Shown piece after piece: positions 1 to 12,275 of a stretch of DNA of 64,000 nt (its first letter is position 1; every line of letters starts with the position of its first letter). A program made the translations under genes and the position numbers. Source of the DNA: Amaranthus tricolor (lineage: Eukaryota; Streptophyta; Magnoliopsida; Caryophyllales; Amaranthaceae); assembly GCF_026212465.1 (NCBI RefSeq), contig NC_080050.1, positions 33,996,130 through 34,060,129 of the forward strand. The letters are read 5' to 3'. Under the pieces are notes generated by a model. It was given only the letters and a program-made list of their open reading frames with translations. It searched no databases and was not told where the DNA came from.

Positions 1-10
1 TTATTCCATG

Positions 11-180
11 TTTCGTGCAAAACAAACCAAATTTAAGCTACTTTATTCGTGTAAGTGCCAAAAAAGCTTAAAAACCCTTAAAATCACACCTTTAGCACGT
101 AATTTCTAGCATATAAGTATCATTTTAAATTCTAACCACTTCAACACAATAATATATACCAAACAGTGTTGTGTGTCAAG
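11..180 (+). repeat. Type A monomer, first complete copy (170 bp)
   Basis: This is the reference A unit. It starts at TTTCGTGCAAAAC and runs through AAATTTAAGCTAC, TTCGTGTAAGTGCC, an A6 tract followed by GCTT, CCCTTAAAATCACACC, GCACGTAATTTCTAGC, CATATAA, the shared block AACCACTTCAACACAAT, and the tail GTGTTGTGTG. The next monomer starts 170 bp later with a related but distinct sequence. Features that separate A from B are the CCC after the A5 tract, the CACACC word, and TAGCATATAA in place of TATCATATGA. The start point is arbitrary within a tandem array. Confidence 0.95.
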
Positions 181-349
181 TTTCCTGCAAAACAACGCAA
201 GTTTGGGCTACTTTATGTGCGAAAGTGCCAAAAAATCTTATAAACACATAAATTCTCAATTTAACACGTAATTTCTATCATATGACTATTATTTTCAAAT
301 CTAACCACTTCAACACAATAATATAGACCAAAGAGTGTGTTATTCCATG
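181..349 (+). repeat. Type B monomer, first complete copy (169 bp)
   Basis: This is the reference B unit. It starts at TTTCCTGCAAAACAACGC and continues with GGGCTACTTTATGTGCG, AAAGTGCC, an A6 tract, ACACATAAA, ACGTAATTTCTATC, CATATGACTATTATTTTC, and the same AACCACTTCAACACAAT block as A, ending GTGTGTTATTCCATG. The next A unit begins at 350, so A plus B is 339 bp. B is clearly homologous to A: the A6-GCTT region, the ACGTAATTTCTA core and the 28-bp block align without large gaps. This suggests an old duplication of one monomer followed by divergence and amplification of the dimer. Confidence 0.95.
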
Positions 350-3300
350 TTTCGTGCAAAACAAACCAAATTTAAGCTAGTTTATTCGTGTAAGTGCCAA
401 AAAAGCTTAAAAACCCTTAAAATCACACCTTTAGCATGTAATTTCTAGCATATAACTATCATTTTAAATTCTAACCACTTCAACACAATAATATATACCA
501 AACAGTGTTGTGTGCCAAGTTTCCTGCAAAACAACGCAAGTTTGGGCTACTTTATGTGCGAAAGTGCCAAAAAAGCATATAAACACATAAAATCGCAAGT
601 TAACACGTAATTTCTATCATATGACTATTATTTTCAAATCTAACCACTTCAGCACAATAACATATACCAAAGAGTGTTTTGTTCCATGTTACGTGCAAAA
701 CAAACCAAATTTAAGCTACTTTATTCGTGTAAGTGCCAAAAAAGCTTAAAAACCCTTAAAATCACACCTTTAGAACGTAAATTCTAGCATATAACTATGA
801 TTTTAAATTCTAACCACTTCAACACAATAATATATACCAAATAGTGTTGTGTGCCAAGTTACGTACAAAACAAAACAATTTTCGGCTACTGTATGTGCGA
901 AAGTGCCAAAAAAGCTTAAAAACACATAAAATCACAACTTAACACGTAATTTCTATCATATGACTATTATTTTCAATTCTAACCACTTCAACACAATAAT
1001 ATACACCAAAGAGTGTTTTGTTCCAAATTTCGTGCAAAACAAACCAAATTTAAGCTACTTTATTCGTGTAAGTGCCAAAAAACCTTAAAAACCCTTAAAA
1101 TCACACCTTTAGCACGTAATTTCTAGCATATAACAATCATTTTAAATTCTAACCACTTCAACACAATAATATATACCAAATAGTGTTGTGTGCCATGTTT
1201 CCTGCAAAACAACGCAAGTTTGGGCTACTTTATGTGCGAAAGTGCCAAAAAAGCTTATAAACACATAAAATCGCAATTTAACATGTAATTTCTATCATAT
1301 GACTATTATTTTCAAATCTAATCACTTCAACACAATAATATATACCAAAAAGTGTTTTGTTCCAAATTTCGTGCAAAACATACAAAATTTAAGCTACTTT
1401 AATCGTGTAAGTACCAAAAAAGCTTAAAAACCCTTAAAATCACACCTATAGAACGTAATTTCGAGCATATAACAATGATTTTTAATTCTAACCACTTCAA
1501 CATAATAATATATACCAAATAGTGTTGTGTGCCAAGTTTCGTGCAAAACAAAGCAACTTTGGGATACTTTATGTGCGAAAGTGCCAAAAAAGCTTAAAAA
1601 CACATCAAATCGCAACTTAACACGTAATTTCTATCGTATGACTATTATTTTCAATTCTAACCACTTCAACACAATTATATATACCAAAAAGTGTTTTATT
1701 CCAAATTTCGTGCAAAAAATACCAAATTTAAGCTACTTTATTCGTGTAAGTGCCAAAAAAGCTTTAAAACCCTTAAAATCACACCTTGAGCATGTAATTT
1801 CAAGCATATAACTATGATTTTTAATTCTAACCACTTCAACACAATAATATATACCAAATAGTGTTGTGTGCCATGTTTCGTGCAAAACAAAGCAAGTTTG
1901 GGCTACTTTATGTGCGAAAGTGCCAAAAAAGCTTAAAAACACATCAAATCGCAACTTAACACGTAATTTCTATCATATGACTATTATTTTCAATTATAAC
2001 CACTTCAACACAATAATATATACCAAAAAGTGTTTTGTTCCAAATTTCGTGCAAAACATACCAAATTTAAGCTACTTTAATCGTGTAAGTACCAAAAAAG
2101 CTTAAAAACCCTTAAAATCACACCTATAGAACGTAATTTCGAGCATATAACAATGATTTTAAATTCTAACCACTTCAACATAATAATATATACAAAATAG
2201 TGTTGTGTGCCAAGTTTCGTGCAAAACAAAGCAAGTTTGGGTTACTTTATGTGCGAAAGTGCCAAAAAAGCTTAAAAACACATCAAATCGCAACTTAACA
2301 CATAATTTCTATCATATGACTATTATTTTCAATTCTAACCACTTCAACACAATAACATATACCAAAGAGTGTGTTATTCCATGTTTCGTGCAAAACAAAC
2401 CAAATTTAAGCTACTTTATTCGTGTAAGTGCCAAAAAAGCTTAAAAACCCTTAAAATCACACCTTTAGCACGTAATTTCTAGCATATAACTATCATTTTA
2501 AATTCTAACCACTTCAACACAATAATATATACCAAACAGTGTTGTGTGCAAGGTTTCCTGCAAAATAACGCAAGTTTGGGCTACGTTATGTGCGAAAGTG
2601 CCAAAAAAGCTTATAATCACATAAAATCGCAATTTAACACGTAATTTCTATCATATGACTATTATTTTCAAATCTAACCACTTCAACACAATAATATATA
2701 CCAAAGAGTGTTTTGTTCCATGTTTCGTGCAAAACAAACCAAATTTAAGCTACTTTATTCGTGTAAGTGCCAAAAAAGCTTAAAAACCCTTAAAATCACA
2801 CCTTTAGAACGTAATTTCGAGCATATAACAATGATTTTAAATTCTAACCACTTCAACACAATAATATATACCAAATAGTGTTGTGTGCCAAGTTTCGTGC
2901 AAAACAAAGCAAGTTTTTGGGCTACTTTATGTGCGAAAGTGCCAAAAAAGCTTAAAAACACATCCAATCGCAACTTAACACGTAATTTCTATCATATGAC
3001 TATTATTTTCAATTCTAACCACTTCAACACAATAATATATACCAAAAAGTGTTTTGTTGCAAATTTCGTGCAAAACATACAAAATTTAAGCTAATTTATT
3101 CGTGTAAGTGCCAAAAAAGCTTAAAAACCCTTAAAATCACACCTATAGAACGTAATTTCGAGCATATAACAATGATTTTAAATTCTAACCACTTCAACAC
3201 AATAATATATACCAAATAGTGTTGTGTGCCAAGTTTCGTGCAAAACAAAGCAAGTTTGGGCTACTTTATGTGCGAAAGTACCAAAAAAGCTTAAAAACAC

Positions 3301-3358
3301 ATCAAATCGCAACTTAACACGTAATTTCTATCATATGACTATTATTTTCAATTCTAAC

Positions 3359-5056
3359 CTCTTCAACACAATAATATATACCAAAGAGTGTGTTATTCCA
3401 TGTTTTGTGCAAAACAAACCAAATTTAAGCTACTTTATTCGTGTAAGTGCCAAAAAAGCTTAAAAACCCTTAAAATCACACCTTTAGCACGTAATTTCTA
3501 GCATATAAGTATCATTTTAAATTCTTACCACTTCAACACAATAATATATACCAAACAGTGTTGTGTGTCAAGTTTCCTGCAAAACAACGCAAGTTTGCGC
3601 TACTTTATGTGCGAAAGTGCCAAAAAAGCTTATGAACACATAAAATCGCAATTTAACACGTGATTTCTATCATATGACTATTATTTTCAAATCTAACCAC
3701 TTCAACACAATAATATATACCAAAGAGTGTTTTGTTCCATGTTTCGTGCAAAACAAACCAAATTTAAGCTACTTTATTCGTGTAAGTGCCAAAAAAGCTT
3801 AAAAACCCTTAAAATCACACCTTTAGAATGTAAATTCTAGCATATAACTATGATTTTAAATTCTAACCACTTCAACACAATAATATATACCTAATAGTGT
3901 TGTGTGCTAAGTTACGTGCAAAACAAAGCAAGTTTCGGCTACTTTATGTGCGAAAGTTCCAAAAAAGCTTAAAAACACATCAAATTGCAACTTAACACGT
4001 AATTTCTATCATATGACTATTATTTTCAATTCTAACCTCTTCAACACAATAATATATACCAAAGAGTGTGTTATTCCATGTTTCGTGCAAAACAAACCAA
4101 ATTTAAGCTACTTTATTCGTGTAAGTACCAAAAAAGCTTAAAAACCCTTAAATCACACCTTTAGCACGTAATTTCTAGCATATAAGTATCATTTTAAATT
4201 CTTACCACTTCAACACAATAATATATACCAAACAGTGTTGTGTGTCAAGTTTCCTGCAAAACAACGCAAGTTTGCGCTACTTTATGTGCGAAAGTGCCAA
4301 AAAAGCTTATAAACACATAAAATCGCAATTTAACACGTGATTTCTATCATATGACTATTATTTTCAAATCTAACCACTTCAACACAATAATATATACCAA
4401 AGAGTGTTTTGTTCCATGTTTCGTGCAAAACAAACCAAATTTAAGCTACTTTATTCGTGTAAGTGCCAAAAAAGCTTAAAAAACCCTTAAAATCACACCT
4501 TTAGAATGTAAATTCTAGCATATAACTATGATTTTAAATTCTAACCACTTCAACACAATAATATATACCTAATAGTGTTGTGTGCAAAGTTACGTGCAAA
4601 ACAAAGCAAGTTTCGGCTACTTTATATGCGAAAGTTCCAAAAAAGGTTAAAAACACATAAAATCACAACTTAACACGTAATTTCTATCATATGACTATTA
4701 TTTTCAATTCTAACCACTTCAACACAATAATATATACCAAAAAGTGTTTTGTTCCAAATTTCGTGCAAAAAAATACCAAATTTAAGCTACTTTATTCGTG
4801 TAAGTGCCAAAAAAAGCTTTTAAAACCCTTAAAATCACACCTATAGAACGTAATTTCGAGCATATAACAATGATTTTAAATTCTAACCACTTCAACACAA
4901 TAATATATACCAAATAGTGTTGTGTGCCAAGTTTCGTGCAAAACAAAGCAAGTTTGGGCTACTTTATGTGCGAAAGTACCAAAAAAGCTTAAAAACACAT
5001 CAAATCGCAACTTAACACGTAATTTCTATCATATGACTATTATTTTCAATTCTAAC
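3359..5056 (+). repeat. Nested 678-bp and 1020-bp higher-order repeats
   Basis: The diagnostic variant CCTCTTCAAC (A changed to T in the otherwise invariant CACTTC) occurs at about 3359, 4037, 5057 and 6752, giving spacings of 678, 1020 and 1695 bp, which are 4, 6 and 10 monomers. A second marker, ACCTAATAGTG, falls at about 3891, 4569, 5589 and 7284 with the same spacings. Two independent markers moving together show that whole multi-monomer segments were copied. Edges are set on the marker and could sit anywhere in the repeat phase. Confidence 0.85.
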
Positions 5057-7995
5057 CTCTTCAACACAATAATATATACCAAAGAGTGTGTTATTCCATG
5101 TTTCGTGCAAAACAAACCAAATTTAAGCTACTTTATTCGTGTAAGTACCAAAAAAGCTTAAAAACCCTTAAAATCACACCTTTAGCACGTAATTTCTACC
5201 ATATAAGTATCATTTTAAATTCTTACCACTTCAACACAATAATATATACCAAACAGTGTTGTGTGTCAAGTTTCCTGCAAAACAACGCAAGTTTGCGCTA
5301 CTTTATGTGCGAAAGTGCCAAAAAAGCTTATAAACACATAAAATCGCAATTTAACACGTGATTTCTATCATATGACTATTATTTTCAAATCTAACCACTT
5401 CAACACAATAATATATACCAAAGAGTGTTTTGTTCCATGTTTCGTGCAAAACAAACAAAATTTAAGCTACTTTATTCGTGTAAGTGCCAAAAAAGCTTAA
5501 AAACCCTTAAAATCACACCTTTAGAATGTAAATTCTAGCATATAACTATGATTTTAAATTCTAACCACTTCAACACAATAATATATACCTAATAGTGTTG
5601 TGTGCCAAGTTACGTGCAAAACAAAGCAAGTTTCGGCTACTTTATGTGCGAAAGTTCCAAAAAAGCTTAAAAACACATAAAATCACAACTTAACACGTAA
5701 TTTCTATCATATGACTATTATTTTCAATTCTAACCACTTCAACACAATAATATATACCAAAAAGTGTTTTGTTCCAAATTTCGTGCAAAAAATACCAAAT
5801 TTAAGCTACTTTATTCGTGTAAGTGCCAAAAAAGCTTTAAAACCCTTAAAATCACACCTTGAGCACGTAATTTCAAGCATATAATTATGATTTTTAATTC
5901 TAACCACTTCAACACAATAATATATACCAAATCGTGTTGTGTGCCAAGTTTCGTGCAAAACAAAGCAAGTTTGGGCTACTTTATGTGCGAAAGTGCCAAA
6001 AAAGCTTAAAAAAACATCAAATCGCAACTTAACACGTAATTTCTATCATATGACTATTATTTTCAATTCTAACCACTTCAACACAATAATATATACCAAA
6101 AAGTGTTTTGTTCCAAATTTCGTGCAAAACATACCAAATTTAAGCTACTTTAATCGTGTAAGTACCAAAAAAGCTTAAAAACCCTTAAAATCACACCTAT
6201 AGAACGTAATTTCGAGCATATAACAATGATTTTAAATTCTAACCACTTAAACATAATAATATATACAAAATAGTGTTGTGTGCCAAGTTTCGTGCAAAAC
6301 AAAGCAAGTTTGGGTTACTTTATGTGCGAAAGTGCCAAAAAAGCTTAAAAACACATCAAATCGCGACTTAACACATAATTTCTATCATATGACTATTATT
6401 TTCAATTCTAACCACTTCAACACAATAATATATACCAAAGAGTGTGTTATTCCATGTTTCGTGCAAAACAAACCAAATTTAAGCTACTTTATTCGTGTAA
6501 GTGCCAAAAAAGCTTAAAAACCCTTAAAATCACACCTTTAGCACGTAATTTCTAGCATATAACTATCATTTTCAATTCTAACCACTTCAACACAATAATA
6601 TATACCAAACAGTGTTGTGTGCAAGGTTTCCTGCAAAATAACGCAAGTTTGGGCTACTTTATGTGCGAAAGTGCCAAAAAAGCTTAAAAACACATCAAAT
6701 CGCAACTTAACACGTAATTTCTATCATATGACTATTATTTTCAATTCTAACCTCTTCAACACAATAATATATACCAAAGAGTGTGTTATTCCATGTTTCG
6801 TGCAAAACAAACCAAAATTAAGCTACTTTATTCGTGTAAGTGCCAAAAAAGCTTAAAAACCCTTAAAATCACACCTTTAGCACGTAATTTCTAGCATATA
6901 AGTATCATTTTAAATTCTAACCACTTCAACACAATAATATATACCAAACAGTGTTGTGTGTCAAGTTTCCTGCAAAACAACGCAAGTTTGCGCTACTTTA
7001 TGTGCGAAAGTGCCAAAAAAGCTTATAAACACATAAAATCGCAATTTAACATGTGATTTCTATCATATGACTATTATTTTCAAATCTAACCACTTCAACA
7101 CAATAATATATACCAAAGAGTGTTTTGTTCCATGTTTCGTGCAAAACAAACCAAATTTAGGCTACTTTATTCGTGTAAGTGCCAAAAAAGCTTAAAAACC
7201 CTTAAAATCACACCTTTAGAATGTAAATTCTAGCATATAACTATGATTTTAAATTCTAACCACTTCAACACAATAATATATACCTAATAGTGTTGTGTGC
7301 CAAGTTACGTGCTAAACAAAGCAAGTTTCGGCTACTTTATGTGCGAAAGTTCCAAAAAAGCTTAAAAACACATAAAATCACAACTTAACACGTAATTTCT
7401 ATCATATGACTATTATTTTCAATTCTAACCACTTCAACACAATAATATATACCAAAAAGTGTTTTGTTGCAAATTTCGTGCAAAAAATACCAAATTTAAG
7501 CTACTTTATTCGTGTAAGTGCCAAAAAAGCTTTAAAACCCTTAAAATCACACCTTGAGCACGTAATTTCAAGCATATAACTATGATTTTTAATTCTAACC
7601 ACTTCAACACAATAATATATACCAAATAGTGTTGTGTGCCAAGTTTCGTGCAAAACAAAGCAAGTTTGGGCTACTTTATGTGCAAAAGTGCCAAAAAAGC
7701 TTAAAAACACATCAAATCGCAACTTAACACGTAATTTCTATCATATGACTATTATTTTCAATTCTAACCACTTCAACACAATAATATATACCAAAAAGTG
7801 TTTTGTTCCAAATTTCGTGCAAAACATACCAAATTTAAGCTACTTTAATAGTGTAAGTACCAAAAAAGCTTAAAAACCCTTAAAATCACACCTATAGAAC
7901 GTAATTTCGAGCATATAACAATGATTTTAAATTCTAACCGCTTCCACATAATAATATATACAAAATAGTGTTGTGTGCCAAGTTTCGTGCAAAAC
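4993..7995 (+). repeat. 1695-bp ten-monomer higher-order repeat, nearly two copies
   Basis: Segments at about 4993-6300 and 6688-7995 match base for base apart from scattered substitutions, at an offset of exactly 1695 bp (five dimers). Shared markers include the CCTTGAGCACG variant of the A middle (about 5858 and 7553), TACCTAATAG, and GTTTCGGCTAC. The second copy stops matching near 7995 because the next CCTCTTC marker comes after 1356 bp rather than 1695, so one dimer has been lost or the crossover point lies there. Confidence 0.82.
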
Positions 7996-9234
7996 AAAGC
8001 AAGTTTGGGCTACTTTATGTGCGAAAGTGCCAAAAAAGCTTAAAAACACATCAAATCGCAACTTAACACGTAATTTCTATCATATGACTATTATTTTCAA
8101 TTCTAACCTCTTCAACACAATAATATATACCAAAGAGTGTGTTATTCCATTTTTCGTGCAAAACAAACCAAATCTAAGCTACTTTATTCGTGTAAGTGCC
8201 AAAAAACCTTAAAAACCCTTAAAATCACACCTTTAGCACGTAATTTCTAGCATATAACTATCATTTTAAATTCTAACCACTTCAACACAATAATATATAC
8301 CAAATAGTGTTGTGTGCCAAGTTTCCTGCAAAACAACGCAAGTTTGGGCTACTTTATGTGCGAAAGTGCCAAAAAAGCTTATAAACACATAAAATCGTAA
8401 TTTAACATGTAATTTCTATCATATGACTATTATTTTCAAATCTAATCACTTCAACACAATAATATATACCAAAAAGTGTTTTGTTCCAAATTTCGTGCAA
8501 AACATACCAAATTTAAGCTACTTTAATCGTGTAAGTACCAAAAAAGCTTAAAAACCCTTAAAATCACACCTATAGAACGTAATTTCGAGCATATAACAAT
8601 GATTTTAAATTCTAACCACTTCAACATAATAATATATACCAAATAGTGTTGTGTGCCATGTTTCGTGCAATACAAAGCAACTTTGGGCTACTTTATGTGC
8701 GAGAGTGCCAAAAAAGCTTAAAAACACATCAAATCGCAACTTAACACGTAATTTCTATCGTATGACTATTATTTTCAATTCTAACCACTTCAACACAATT
8801 ATATATACCAAAGAGTGTGTTATTCCATGTTTCGTGCAAAACAAACCAAATTTAAGCTACTTTATTCGTGTAAGTGCCAAAAAAGCTTAAAAACCCTTAT
8901 AATCACACCTTTAGCACGTAATTTCTAGCATATAAATATCATTTTTAATTCTAACCACTTCAACACAATAATATATACCAAACAGTGTTGTGTGCAAGGT
9001 TTCCTGCAAAATAACGCAAGTTTGGGCTACTTTATGTGCGAAAGTGCCAAAAAAGCTTATAAACACATAAAATCGCAATTTAACACGTAATTTCTATCAT
9101 ATGACTATTATTTTCAAATCTAACCACTTCAACACAATAATATATACCAAAGAGTGCTTTGTTCCATGTTTCGTGCAAAACAAACCAAATTTAAGCTACT
9201 TTATTCGTGTAAGTGCCAAAAAAGCTTAAAAACC

Positions 9235-9916
9235 CTTAAAATCACACCTTTAGAACGTAATTTCGAGCATATAACAAAGATTTTAAATTCTAACCACTTC
9301 AACACAATAATATATACCAAATAGTGTTGTGTGCCAAGTTTTGTGCAAAACAAAGCAAGTTTTTGGGCTACTTTATGTGCGAAAGTGCCAAAAAAGCTTA
9401 AAAACACATCAAATCGCAACTTAACACGTAATTTCTCTCATATGACTATTATTTTCAATTCTAACCTCTTCAACACAATAATATATACGAAAGAGTGTGT
9501 TATTCCATGTTTCGTGCAAAACAAACCAAATTTAAGCTACTTTACTCGTGTAAGTGCCAAAAAAGCTTAAAAACCCTTAAAATCACACCTATAGAACGTA
9601 ATTTCGAGCATATAACAATGATTTTAAATTCTAACCACTTCAACACAATAATATATACCAAATAGTGTTGTGTGCCAAGTTTCGTGCAAAACATAGCAAG
9701 TTTTTGGGCTACTTTATGTGCGAAAGTGCCAAAAAAGCTTAAAAACACATCAAATCGCAACTTAACACGTAATTTCTCTCATATGACTATTATTTTCAAT
9801 TCTAACCTCTTCAACACAATAATATATACGAAAGAGTGTGTTATTCCATGTTTCGTGCAAAACAAACCAAATTTAAGCTACTTTACTCGTGTAAGTGCCA
9901 AAAAAGCTTAAAAAAC
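9235..9916 (+). repeat. Tandem 341-bp dimer pair carrying a 2-bp expansion
   Basis: Two adjacent dimers are nearly identical at an offset of 341 bp instead of 339. Both carry AAGTTTTTGGGC in the B head (about 9358 and 9699), where most units have AAGTTTGGGC. Both also carry the variants TTTCTCTCATATG and TATATACGAAAG further along. The same 2-bp expansion occurs once more near 2913, so this pair and that unit share ancestry. The pair looks like a recent single-dimer tandem duplication. Confidence 0.82.
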
Positions 9917-12175
9917 CCTTAAAATCACACCTTTAGCACGTAATTTCTAGCATATAACTATCATTTTAAATTCTAACCACTTCAACACAATAATATATAC
10001 CAAATAGTGTTGTGTGCCAAGTTTCCTGCAAAACAACGCAAGTATGGGCTACTTTATGTGTGAAAGTGCCAAAAAACCTTAAAAACACATCAAATCGCAA
10101 CTGAACACGTAATTTCTATCATATGACTATTATTTTCAATTCTAACCACTTCAACACAATAATATATACCAACAAGTGTTTTGTTGCAAATTTCGTGCAA
10201 AACATACAAAATTTAAGCTAATTTAATCGTGTAAGTGCCAAAAAAGCATAAAAACCCTTAAAATCACACCTATAGAACGTATTTTCGAGCATATAACAAT
10301 GATTTTAAATTCTAACCACTTCAACACAATAATATATACCTAATAGTGTTGTGTGCCAAGTTACGTGCAAAACAAAGCAAGTTTCGGCTACTTTATGTGC
10401 GAAAGTTCCAAAAAAGCTTAAAAACACATAAAATCACAACTTAACACGTAATTTCTATCATATGACTATTATTTTCAATTCTAACCACTTCAACACAATA
10501 ATATATACCAAAAAGTGTTTTGTTCCAAATTTCGTGCAAAAAATACAAAATTTAAGCTACTTTATTCGTGTAAGTGCCAAAAAAGCTTTAAAACCCTTAA
10601 AATCACACCTTGAGCACGTAATTTCAAGCATATAACTATGATTTTTAATTCTAACCACTTCAACACAATAATATATACCAAATAGTGTTGTGTGCCAAGT
10701 TTCGTGCAAAACAAAGCAAGTTTGGGCTACTTTATGTGCGAAAGTGCCAAAAAAGCTTAAAAACACATCAAATCGCAACTTAACACGTAATTTCTATCAT
10801 CTGACTATTATTTTCAATTCTAACCACTTCAACACAATAATATATACCAAAAAGTGTTTTGTTCCAAATTTCGTGCAAAACATACTAAATTTAAGCTACT
10901 TAAATCGTGTAAGTACCAAAAAAGCTTAAAAACCCTTAAAATCACACCTATAGAACGTAATTTCGAGCATATAACAATGATTTTAAATTCTAACAAATTC
11001 CACATAATAATATATACAAAATAGTGTTGTGTGCCAAGTTTCGTGCAAAACAAAGCAAGTTTGGGTTACTTTATGTGCGAAAGTGCCAAAAAAGCTTAAA
11101 AACTCTTCAAATCGCAACTTAACACATAATTTCTATCATATGACTATTATTTTCAATTCTAACCACTTCAACACAATAATATATACCAAAGAGTGTGTTA
11201 TTCCATGTTTCGTGCAAAACAAACCAAATTTAAGCTACTTTATTCGTGTAAGAGCCAAAAAAGCTTAAAAACCCTTAAAATCACACCTTTAGCACGTAAT
11301 TTCTAGCATATAACTATCATTTTAAATTCTAACCACTTCAACACAATAATATATACCAAACAGTGTTGTGTGCAAGGTTTCCTGCAAAATAACGCAAGTT
11401 TGGGCTACTTTATGTGCGAAAGTGCCAAAAAAGCTTAAAAACACATAAAATCGCAATTTAACACGTAATTTCTATCATATGACTATTATTTTCAAATCTA
11501 ACCACTTCAACACAATAATATATACCAAAGAGTGTTTTGTTCCATGTTTCGTGCAAAACAAACCAAATTTAAGCTACTTTACTCGTGTAAGTGCCAAAAA
11601 AAGCTTAAAAACCCTTAAAATCACACCTTTAGCACGTAATTTCTAGCATATAACTATCATTTTAAATTCTAACCACTTCAACACAATAATATATACCAAA
11701 TAGTGTTGTGTTCCAAGTTTCCTGCAAAACAACGCAAGTTTGGGCTACTTTATGTGCGAAAGTGCCAAAAAACCTTAAAAACACATCAAATCGCAACTTA
11801 ACACGTAATTTCTATCATATGACTATTATTTTCAATTCTAACCACTTCAACACAATAATATATACCAAAAAGTGTTTTCTTGCAAATTTCGTGCAAAACA
11901 TACAAAATTTAAGCTAATTTATTCGTGGTAAGTGCCAAAAAAGCTTAAAAACCCTTAAAATCACACCTATAGAACGTAATTTCGAGCATATAACAATGAT
12001 TTTAAATTCTAACCACTTCAACACAATAATATATACCAAATAGTGTTGTGTGTGCCAAGTTTCGTGTAAAACAAAGCAAGTTTGGGCTACTTTATGTGCG
12101 AAAGTGCCAAAAAAGCTTAAAAACACATCAAATCGCAACTTAACACCGTAATTTCTATCATATGACTATTATTTT

Positions 12176-12275
12176 NNNNNNNNNNNNNNNNNNNNNNNNN
12201 NNNNNNNNNNNNNNNNNNNNNNNNNNNNNNNNNNNNNNNNNNNNNNNNNNNNNNNNNNNNNNNNNNNNNNNNNNN
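12176..12275. other. Assembly gap, 100 N
   Basis: Exactly 100 N characters. A round 100 is normally a placeholder for a gap of unknown size. The left edge falls inside a forward B monomer, after ACTATTATTTT. The right edge enters a reverse-oriented A monomer at AGTGGTTAGAATTTAAAA. The array therefore changes strand across this gap. Confidence 0.99.

Larger units (their letters stand above)
1..12175 (+). repeat. Satellite array block 1, A-B dimer, forward orientation
   Basis: The block is continuous head-to-tail satellite with about 36 dimers of 339 bp. Each dimer has an A monomer (head with TTTCGTGCAAAAC, middle CACACCTTTAGCACG, tail GTGTTGTGTGCC) and a B monomer (GGGCTACTTTATGTGCG, middle ATCATATGACTATTATTTTC, tail ending TTCCATG or TTCCAAA). 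Many B heads carry TTTCCTGCAAAACAACGC, a variant that is rare after the first gap. No transposon, gene or unique DNA interrupts it. Small length variants occur, such as a 2-bp expansion at about 2913, 9358 and 9699. The strand label is a convention: the unit as read here is taken as forward. A centromeric or pericentromeric role is inferred from the structure only. Confidence 0.97.

Noticed and set aside
11..27. CENP-B-box-like word TTTCGTGCAAAACAAAC in A monomers
   Set aside because: It matches TTCG, the spaced A and the C of the box but lacks the essential GGG. A partial match in a repeated AT-rich word is not enough to claim a binding site.
140..165. TATATATT words as promoter TATA boxes
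   Set aside because: They occur in every monomer inside an AT-rich conserved block with no downstream gene; there is no basis for calling promoters.
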